Source: a virus. From it: a stretch of 29,362 nucleotides of DNA. The position numbers and the translations under genes are program-made. Below the pieces are notes generated by a model. The model was not told the DNA's origin and ran no database searches. It saw nothing but the letters and a program-made list of their open reading frames with translations. Each line of letters starts with the position of its first letter. The first letter of the stretch is position 1. Where the stretch lies: positions 1 to 29,362 of IMG/VR virus record IMGVR_UViG_3300023176_003291. The stretch is one strand, 5' to 3'. Positions 15,898 to 22,043 of the stretch are shown piece by piece.

Positions 15898-16977
15898 TTA
15901 CTCCTCGATAGATTCTAAAACAGTTGCTTCCTCGTCAACCTCAGCGATATTTACCATAGAAGCTTCTTTTACGAGGTAATCTGACATAACCTTATCGAGT
16001 AGTTCACCTGTCCAGTTTTTACGGTATTCAAGCAGTTCTTCACCATCAGTAGTAACATACTTCAAACGGTTGCCGCTCTTTTCAATTACACCTTTGCCTT
16101 CAAACAATTCAAGCAAGCCGCTATATGGATTCATACCTGTTTCGTATGGAATCTTAACTTGTACACCTTCAAACGGTTTAGCATAACGTGTTTTCATAAC
16201 CTTACAAGCGGCTCGAATACCACGCACTTCACTAATCTTATTACCGTCTTCATCTTCTTTTAGTTTCAACTTCTTCATTGCAACTACAATAGATGATGCA
16301 TAGATAAAGCCTTGACCGCCTGAAATTTTATCGTCTGGATCAAACATATCTTGCGATGCGTATGTATGATTAGTTGCTACTAAGCCTACATTGTGACTAC
16401 CAAACATGTTAACAGTGTTACGAACAAGTGCAGTTAGTGCTTTAGGCTTACGACCCATATCGCCTTTCATATCACCCTTGTTAAACTGATCAACATCGGT
16501 TGGTGTTAACAACATACCTAGCGAGTCGACTACAAACAGTACCTTAGGACGTTCTTCTTCCGCCATTGCTTTGTAGTCTGTCATAAACGTACTAATAGTC
16601 TTAGCAACATCATCAATCATTGACATGTTAAGTTTTAGTAGTTTATCTTCTGAAGTATCTACATCAAGTGCTTGTAGCCACGCTTCGTCAAGTGCGTTCT
16701 CTGAGTCAATAAGAACTACAAAGATACCTTGATCTTGTGCGCTCTTTACAATGTTACCTGAACAAATATATGATTTACCTGCACCGGACTCGCCAGCAAA
16801 TACACTTACTTTGCCTAGCGGAACGCCTTTATTCCAATCACCCGAAATAAGATAATTGAGTGCATAGTTACCTGTGCTAATCCAATCAGTAGGATCGTTA
16901 AATCCTGCACTCATACCTGAAATAGATTTTGTTAATGCAGTCCGAAACTTGGTCGGATCAAATGCCTTAGTCGCCAT
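15898..16977 (-). CDS. uvsX: UvsX, RecA-like strand-exchange recombinase
   Basis: The protein has 359 residues from ATG 16977, chosen because AGGAG lies seven bases upstream; an upstream GTG at 17022 falls inside the gp32 terminator hairpin. The Walker A motif GESGAGKS is at residues 62-69, the DSENALDEAW stretch near 100 holds the catalytic glutamate, and Walker B is VLFVVDSLGML. NHTYASQDMF and KISGGQGFIYA correspond to the DNA-binding loops. UvsX forms filaments on single-stranded DNA and drives recombination-dependent replication and repair with UvsY, gp32 and UvsW, all encoded nearby. The C-terminus is acidic (EVDEEATVLESIEE), as in T4. Confidence 0.96.
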   Translation of the reverse strand: MATKAFDPTKFRTALTKSISGMSAGFNDPTDWISTGNYALNYLISGDWNKGVPLGKVSVFAGESGAGKSYICSGNIVKSAQDQGIFVVLIDSENALDEAWLQALDVDTSEDKLLKLNMSMIDDVAKTISTFMTDYKAMAEEERPKVLFVVDSLGMLLTPTDVDQFNKGDMKGDMGRKPKALTALVRNTVNMFGSHNVGLVATNHTYASQDMFDPDDKISGGQGFIYASSIVVAMKKLKLKEDEDGNKISEVRGIRAACKVMKTRYAKPFEGVQVKIPYETGMNPYSGLLELFEGKGVIEKSGNRLKYVTTDGEELLEYRKNWTGELLDKVMSDYLVKEASMVNIAEVDEEATVLESIEE

Positions 16978-16991
16978 AATATCTCCTAATC

Positions 16992-17021
16992 TAAAAAGCA
17001 AAATGGGGGATTGCTCCCCCA
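16992..17021 (-). terminator. Hairpin terminator between gp32 and uvsX
   Basis: On the minus strand TGGGGGA and TCCCCCA pair perfectly (7 bp) around a GCAA loop, a stable GNRA tetraloop. The stem (17021-17004) is followed by TTTTGCTTTTT. It lies 8 bases after the gp32 stop and ahead of the uvsX ribosome binding site. This would let gp32 be made in excess over uvsX, with partial readthrough. Confidence 0.85.
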
Positions 17022-17028
17022 CTAGTTA

Positions 17029-18015
17029 TCACTGTCCTTGACGTGCGCGGATCATTGCAAGAATGTCTTGCGCATTGCCACCTTCTGCAGGAGCCGCTTC
17101 AGCTGCTGGTGCTGGAGTTGGCTCTGGTGCTGCCTCTGCTACAGGAGCAGGTGCTGCCTCAGGTGCTGGCGCTGGTGTTGGTGCAGGTGTGCTTGCAGCC
17201 GGAGCAACTGGATCGCCTGTTGCTGCACTCATGCCCGCTGGACGGAAGTATTGTCCCCAACGATCCATGTCAAATGCTTCACCGTCTACTGACGCTTCAA
17301 ACATTTCTTGCATGACCTTAAGTTCTACTTCACCTGGCTTTTTAGGTAGGAAGTCATTTAGATTAAACAAGCCGTGTGTATTAACAGCCTGCATTTCAGC
17401 ATCATTTAGTGGACGCTCTCTACGTGCCCAGTTAGATGTTGAGTAGTCTGCGTATCCGCCTTTTGAAGTTTTATTAAGACGGAAGTCTACACCTGCTGTG
17501 TAATCTGTTGGCAATTCTTCCATGTCTGGATCCATAAGAGCCTGTTTGATGATCTGGAAGATTTGAGGACCAATAATAAATCTACGGATTGGATTATCCG
17601 GAGTAGTGTCCTCGCTTAGTGGATTGTCCACAACAAAACCTTGAAAAATATAAGAACGTTTTTTCCAATACTTACGACCCATATCTTCTAGACTTGGATC
17701 TTTAAACCAACCACGTACTTCATTAAGAATATTACATGTCTCGCCATACATTTCCATACATGGAATTTGTACTTGTACTGGACGTGAGTCGGTTTGACCT
17801 TTGACTCCTGCAAATGGTAGTTTAATTACCAAACGCTCTTGCCAAAAGAATGTGTTGTCTGCATTGCCATCAGGAAGGAAACGTAGCGTTGCGCTATCGC
17901 CTTCTTTAATATTCCAAAATGGGTAAATGCTGTTATCACCGCCGCCTGAGCTGTTACCGCTTGTGCGTGATTCTTGTTCTTTGAGCTTTGCTCGGATTTC
18001 TGCTAATGATGCCAT
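17029..18015 (-). CDS. gp32: gp32 single-stranded DNA-binding protein
   Basis: This is a 328-residue protein (T4: 301). It has an N-terminal basic segment (SLAEIRAKLKEQ) that would serve cooperative binding, and a core with PFAGVKGQ, IPCMEMYGETCNILNEVRGW, GRKYWKKRSYIFQGFV and PIRRFIIGPQIF. WARRERPL, FLPKKPGE and EMFEASVDGEAFDMDRWGQY complete it. Only two cysteines (C86 and C94) are present, against three plus a histidine in the T4 zinc site. The C-terminus is an Ala/Pro/Glu-rich linker (residues about 262-312) ending in DILAMIRARQGQ, unlike the acidic tail of T4. A very strong ribosome site AAGGAGG is at 18029-18023. Confidence 0.94.
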   Translation of the reverse strand: MASLAEIRAKLKEQESRTSGNSSGGGDNSIYPFWNIKEGDSATLRFLPDGNADNTFFWQERLVIKLPFAGVKGQTDSRPVQVQIPCMEMYGETCNILNEVRGWFKDPSLEDMGRKYWKKRSYIFQGFVVDNPLSEDTTPDNPIRRFIIGPQIFQIIKQALMDPDMEELPTDYTAGVDFRLNKTSKGGYADYSTSNWARRERPLNDAEMQAVNTHGLFNLNDFLPKKPGEVELKVMQEMFEASVDGEAFDMDRWGQYFRPAGMSAATGDPVAPAASTPAPTPAPAPEAAPAPVAEAAPEPTPAPAAEAAPAEGGNAQDILAMIRARQGQ

Positions 18016-18022
18016 AGTTATG

Positions 18023-18029
18023 CCTCCTT
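18023..18029 (-). promoter_or_regulatory. Strong gp32 ribosome binding site
   Basis: AAGGAGG lies 7 bases before ATG 18015, the longest Shine-Dalgarno match near any start in the window. Two imperfect direct repeats, TAGGCACATA and TAGGCATATA, precede it in the leader. They could be a gp32 autoregulation target, as the T4 gp32 leader is, but this is inferred. Confidence 0.75.
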
Positions 18030-18057
18030 TATATGCCTATGTTCTATGTGCCTAATT

Positions 18058-18084
18058 TTGTATAGCACATTATATACTATACAA
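18058..18084. promoter_or_regulatory. Operator-like dyad over the gp32 -10 region
   Basis: TTGTATAG (18058-18065) and CTATACAA (18077-18084) form a perfect 8-base inverted repeat with an 11-base spacer. The right arm overlaps the -10 box, and the probable transcription start falls inside the spacer. It therefore looks like a protein-binding site on DNA more than an RNA structure. Confidence 0.5.
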
Positions 18085-18104
18085 TAATATTTATCTTCTG
18101 TCAA
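18076..18104 (-). promoter_or_regulatory. Sigma-70 promoter of gp32
   Basis: On the minus strand the -35 box TTGACA (18104-18099) is a perfect match, the spacer is 17 bases, and the -10 box TATAGT (18081-18076) has five of six consensus bases. The start would be near 18069, giving a leader of about 54 bases. This is the best bacterial-type promoter seen in the window and would act with unmodified or early host polymerase. Confidence 0.8.
18088..18095 (-). promoter_or_regulatory. Late-type motif GATAAATA nested in the gp32 promoter
   Basis: GATAAATA lies entirely within the 17-base spacer of the sigma-70 promoter. If used, it would give a second, slightly longer late transcript for gp32 and for anything reading through into uvsX. 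It is identical to the motif before gp16, gp19 and other late genes. Confidence 0.55.
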
Positions 18105-18142
18105 CCTTTTTTGACAAAGAATTTCAAGAATTTAGCCAATCT

Positions 18143-20392
18143 TTACAGACCGGCTAATCTCATGATGTCGTTTTGTTCTTGTGATTCGCCTTGTGCGCTT
18201 ATACTTGCAATATCTTTTTTAACAAAATCCATAATAAATTTGGCTTCGTTGCTGGCAATCTGATTGTTTAATCTTCTTAATGCATTTTGGTCGCCTTGTC
18301 TTATTCTCTGAATATTTTTTATCATTTGCATTGCATTATATGTAGTGGTTTCGCCGCCGCCTGCTTTTTTAATCTCTCTGCCTAATCCATCCAACTCTTG
18401 ATAAATGTCTAATAAAGCCTCTATAGCAGGGTACCCTGCAAGGGTACCTCCTTGTATAAATGAGTTTGGATCTTTTGCTGCTTGTGGAGCAACTTTAGCG
18501 TATTGATTTGCTAATTCTTGAGCTTTGTTTTGAAAGTTTGAAGTTGTCCATCCTTGTTTAGCACCTTGAATGCCGCCACTGACTGCACCTTTGACAGCGT
18601 CCCAAACACCTTCTTCCACATCATCTTCTGCAAGCTCAGGATCTCTATAACCGTTAAATTCTTCAAACTTTGCATTGATTGCTTCAATAAACGCTTTTGC
18701 AGGATTGATGTACTGTTCGCCGTAGTCTTTTTCTATTGCTGTTAGTACTGCTGTTTCGCCTTTTGGAAACTGTCCTGTATGGCGATCATACATTGATAAA
18801 ACAAATTCTGTTACCGGAACGTCTCTTTTGCTCTCATCCATTTTTTTGTTCTTTTCGTAGCAATTACAATGTTTACAATCTGGACCGCAAGAGCATTCTG
18901 TGACAGGCTTGCCGCAGCATGCTTCTGGACACATTTCAACTTTGCTTTCACTAAATTGACCCATTGCCATTAACTTACCTAGCATTTTTTTATCGCCTTC
19001 GGCTTTGGCTTGTTTTATTAATTTTTCCCAAGTTTCTCTATTTGGGATTTGTAATGTTTTTGACCATTCGTCGTCAGTAGGTGTTAATGTTTCACCAAAT
19101 TGACCCATTAGCTCTTCAAATGTATTTTCAATAGAATGTTCAAATGCACCATGTGGCAACCCTCTAGTTATAGGTTCGCCCGTCATAGGATCTCCTCCTA
19201 CTGCACCAGTCACCCAAGGAATTTGTAACTCCATCCCGGGCTGTATCATTGCTGGATCTTCAATACCATTGTCGTCTGCAATCATCTGTACAGCATCATT
19301 TACACTCATACCTTGCATTTCATACTTTACCATTTCTCTAGCAATGCTATACAAAGTATCGCCTTGTTTTACAGTATATGTTTCTCTGTGATCTTCGTCT
19401 AAAAATGATTCTGCTGTTAACTCTTTTGCACGAGTTGTTTCGCTTACCAAGCGGTATACGAAAGGAAACACATCTTTTAATTCTTCATTAAACTGACGTA
19501 TTGTAAGTTGATCTATCCAATTTTCTGCTACGTCTGTTGGAACTTCTGTTACTTCTTGTAGTTCAAAATTTTCAAAAGTATTTTTATAAAAGGATTCTTT
19601 TTGAAGATGTTGCACTGTTTTCTTTAGTTCTTCTATTCTTTCATTGACCGGACGAACATATGAAGAAAGACCTTCAGCCATTACACTAGAACGATTCATG
19701 TATGACTTAAATTTTTTCAAACTAATTAATTCTTCGCTAATAGATTCGATATGTTTGCCAAAGTCATCAAATGGCTTACCGCCTTCACTGACATGTCTTG
19801 CCATTGCTCTTGCACCATTAATGTGTTTAAATGGAAATTTAAATCTTTCTCCATCGCTACTTTCTATATAAATTGCACCTATATTTTGTATTCTACCAGT
19901 TACAGATTCATGATTTACTGGTTTAGTGTGTTTTATTGCAATTCTAGCTTCACCAATATTTTGGTAACTAGTTTTGCTAGTGCCATACATCTTTGATTCG
20001 TTCATTGTATTATCTCCGGTGCGATCTTTTGTTAAAAATTTATAATCTCTTAGATCTAAATTTGATTTATTAATATTCCTTGTGTCAAACTGTAAAAGTC
20101 TCTTTTTGCTAAAACTTCTTAATTCCTTTAAAAACCCGTACCAATTGTCTCTAGTAATACTATCTTCGTTAGCTACAAAGTCATTACTATACATTACTTG
20201 GATAGCGTTATCGGATAGCGTTACGTTTACACTCCCTAATTTTTTATCGCCTTCCATATAATCGAAGTCAAAAAATCGAGCAGCATTTGGCTCGTTGGTT
20301 ACTTTGCCTTCTTCATCACCAATGGTGACACTTGGAAAGCGTCCTCGTATTTTGTTAAAAAGTTCTTCTGCTATTAGATCTAAATTTTTCAT
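18143..20392 (-). CDS. Large LysM and cysteine-cluster protein, probably virion-associated
   Basis: The protein has 749 residues. Residues about 1-330 are not recognised and include a coiled-coil-like stretch (ERIEELKKTVQHLQKES). A LysM domain is at about 337-392 (YTVKQGDTLYSIAREM, IQPGMELQIP), a module that binds peptidoglycan or chitin-type sugars. Residues 488-511 hold eight cysteines (MCPEACCGKPVTECSCGPDC, then KHCNC), which look like a compact metal-binding knot. The C-terminus has GVWDAVKGAVSGGIQGAKQG and a helical region. No signal peptide is present, as expected for a protein packed in the virion. It follows gp17 with a late-type motif 7 bases before its ATG and no Shine-Dalgarno site. 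A structural or cell-wall-targeting role is inferred. Confidence 0.82.
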   Translation of the reverse strand: MKNLDLIAEELFNKIRGRFPSVTIGDEEGKVTNEPNAARFFDFDYMEGDKKLGSVNVTLSDNAIQVMYSNDFVANEDSITRDNWYGFLKELRSFSKKRLLQFDTRNINKSNLDLRDYKFLTKDRTGDNTMNESKMYGTSKTSYQNIGEARIAIKHTKPVNHESVTGRIQNIGAIYIESSDGERFKFPFKHINGARAMARHVSEGGKPFDDFGKHIESISEELISLKKFKSYMNRSSVMAEGLSSYVRPVNERIEELKKTVQHLQKESFYKNTFENFELQEVTEVPTDVAENWIDQLTIRQFNEELKDVFPFVYRLVSETTRAKELTAESFLDEDHRETYTVKQGDTLYSIAREMVKYEMQGMSVNDAVQMIADDNGIEDPAMIQPGMELQIPWVTGAVGGDPMTGEPITRGLPHGAFEHSIENTFEELMGQFGETLTPTDDEWSKTLQIPNRETWEKLIKQAKAEGDKKMLGKLMAMGQFSESKVEMCPEACCGKPVTECSCGPDCKHCNCYEKNKKMDESKRDVPVTEFVLSMYDRHTGQFPKGETAVLTAIEKDYGEQYINPAKAFIEAINAKFEEFNGYRDPELAEDDVEEGVWDAVKGAVSGGIQGAKQGWTTSNFQNKAQELANQYAKVAPQAAKDPNSFIQGGTLAGYPAIEALLDIYQELDGLGREIKKAGGGETTTYNAMQMIKNIQRIRQGDQNALRRLNNQIASNEAKFIMDFVKKDIASISAQGESQEQNDIMRLAGL

Positions 20393-20399
20393 TGCAATG

Positions 20400-20407
20400 T
20401 ATTTATC
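20400..20407 (-). promoter_or_regulatory. Late-type promoter GATAAATA before the LysM gene
   Basis: GATAAATA overlaps the gp17 stop codon and ends 7 bases before ATG 20392. Spacing typical of T4 late promoters would place the mRNA start about two bases before the ATG. No ribosome binding site lies between. Confidence 0.6.
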
Positions 20408-21986
20408 AATAATTAGTACTTATGAAGATTGGCATAGGTTGTTCATAATCTTCTATATCTTCAGCTTGGTTAAAGGTATTGTAAACTCTAGGATCCCAAT
20501 CCTTTAACACACTCATCATTCTAAGTGCTAATAGTGTAGCACTTACTAAATCGTCACTGTGACCCAATTTAGCCTGGTAGCTAGAACCTGTTGCTACATA
20601 TGCTTTTAATTCTGACACAAACGGTTTAGATTTTATTGTCATCTTGTCATTTTCTATCATTGTTTTCAATCTACTACAAGCAGTAACTTTTGTGCTGTGA
20701 GTAGTGTTGAAACCTTTGCGGAATTTACGAACGTGTCCTTTGCGGATAGGCTCACTGACGAACAACCCCGGAATGTTCTCTTCACCGTAATCGTTTATAA
20801 CGATAAGGGCAGCCTCGCCTAATCCATTGTTCTCCACGCTCCAATAAATTCCTGTGGGATTTTTTGTTTCACTTTCTATATACTTACAAATGTCTGCAAG
20901 TACTCTTATTTGTCCGGGTATAGCAGTAGTATTGTGCTGCCATTCTGCTACTTGTTCATAGGTAGGCAGTTCGAAAACTTGTATGGCAGAATAGTCGCCG
21001 CCAGTACCCATACTAGGATCAAGTGCAACAACATATGTGTATTGGCTTGTGGGCTTTTTATACCAACGTGTTTGCCCCATATTTAGAATAGGATTTACAC
21101 CCTCCATAGCAGCAAGTTTAATACTGTTAATTAATGTTTCATCAAAAACTAAGAACTCACAGCCATATTCGCGTCGGAACTTTTCTTCGCCAATACGTCC
21201 TATTTCATCTTGTTTCCATTGTTCGTCTCTGTCTGGATGTTCGTCCCAACTTGCTCTAAAAGCATGAAATCCGTTTATGCCAACATCTTGTTCATTGCCA
21301 TGTTCGTCAAACTTTTGTTCTGCTTGTTTCCAAATAGTAGCAAATGTATCTTCATCTGAGTTCGGTGTGCTAGTAATGATAGCACGACCACCTGTTGCTA
21401 GTGTAGGAGATATTGAAGTCCAAAACTCTTCCGCAATATTAGGTTGCACAAACGCAAACTCGTCACAGTATAGTAAAGAGATAGACAAACCACGTCCTGT
21501 GTTTCCAGTTGTTGTTTGGCTTATAATGCGTGATCCATTTTCAAATTCCATACTACCTTTGTTGTAACTTGTTACACCTGCCCTAATATGATCTGGACAA
21601 GTTTCATACACATAGCGTATACGTGACATAATTTCTTGCGCACCTGTATATTTGTGTGCAGCAATTAGAATAGTTTGATCTGGATGGAACATAGCATACC
21701 AACACAAGTAGATACTAGCACAAGTAGTTTTTCCTGTTTGTCGTGGCATCATGTTAATGTTAAATCGGTAATTATGATAAGAGTGTAACAACCTAAGTTG
21801 ATATTCGTAAGGATCAAATAAAAGTTTGCCTTGTACAGGGTGTTGTATATTTGCAAAATGTTTTGCAAAATAAAGATACCCATTATCACGATCCATGCAC
21901 TGCATAAGATCTTGAATATGATCTTCTGTAAATGTTTCTTTACGGTTTGCCTTTTTTGTTAAGACACCATCTAATGACTTACTCAT
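20406..21986 (-). CDS. gp17: gp17 terminase large subunit (packaging ATPase and nuclease)
   Basis: This is a 526-residue protein (T4: 610, the difference being mainly at the ends). The ATPase has Walker A RQTGKTT at residues 82-88, Walker B LLYCDEFA at 171-178 with the catalytic glutamate, and the coupling motif TSTPN at 205-209. The nuclease domain has ALDPSMGTGGDYS (D323), VENNGLGE (E385), and HSDDLVSATLLAL near 484 for the third acidic site. It cuts concatemeric DNA and pumps it into the prohead. It lies behind a strong terminator and only 14 bases separate that terminator from the ATG. Confidence 0.96.
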   Translation of the reverse strand: MSKSLDGVLTKKANRKETFTEDHIQDLMQCMDRDNGYLYFAKHFANIQHPVQGKLLFDPYEYQLRLLHSYHNYRFNINMMPRQTGKTTCASIYLCWYAMFHPDQTILIAAHKYTGAQEIMSRIRYVYETCPDHIRAGVTSYNKGSMEFENGSRIISQTTTGNTGRGLSISLLYCDEFAFVQPNIAEEFWTSISPTLATGGRAIITSTPNSDEDTFATIWKQAEQKFDEHGNEQDVGINGFHAFRASWDEHPDRDEQWKQDEIGRIGEEKFRREYGCEFLVFDETLINSIKLAAMEGVNPILNMGQTRWYKKPTSQYTYVVALDPSMGTGGDYSAIQVFELPTYEQVAEWQHNTTAIPGQIRVLADICKYIESETKNPTGIYWSVENNGLGEAALIVINDYGEENIPGLFVSEPIRKGHVRKFRKGFNTTHSTKVTACSRLKTMIENDKMTIKSKPFVSELKAYVATGSSYQAKLGHSDDLVSATLLALRMMSVLKDWDPRVYNTFNQAEDIEDYEQPMPIFISTNY

Positions 21987-21990
21987 ATGT

Positions 21991-21998
21991 ATATTTAC
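21991..21998 (-). promoter_or_regulatory. Late-type motif GTAAATAT before gp17
   Basis: GTAAATA ends 5 bases before ATG 21986, one base away from the ATAAATA core. It occupies most of the space between the preceding terminator and the gene, so any gp17 promoter independent of upstream transcription has to be here or overlap the terminator. Confidence 0.5.
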
Positions 21999-22000
21999 TC

Positions 22001-22026
22001 AAAAAAATAGGGCCCTTAGGCCCTAT
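22001..22026 (-). terminator. Terminator after the 903-aa repeat protein gene
   Basis: On the minus strand ATAGGGCC pairs perfectly with GGCCCTAT (8 bp, loop TAAG, 22026-22007) and runs into seven T residues. It lies 17 bases after the stop of the 903-aa gene and is a textbook intrinsic terminator separating that gene from gp17. Confidence 0.88.
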
Positions 22027-22043
22027 TGAGTTCTGGGGGATAT

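Noticed and set aside
16978-17022. Longer N-terminus for UvsX from a GTG
   Set aside because: It would be read through the terminator hairpin and skip the AGGAG-ATG at 16977; the added residues do not resemble UvsX.
17038-17446. Three plus-strand open frames opposite the gp32 tail
   Set aside because: They arise from the Ala/Pro/Glu-coding low-complexity DNA of gp32 read backwards.
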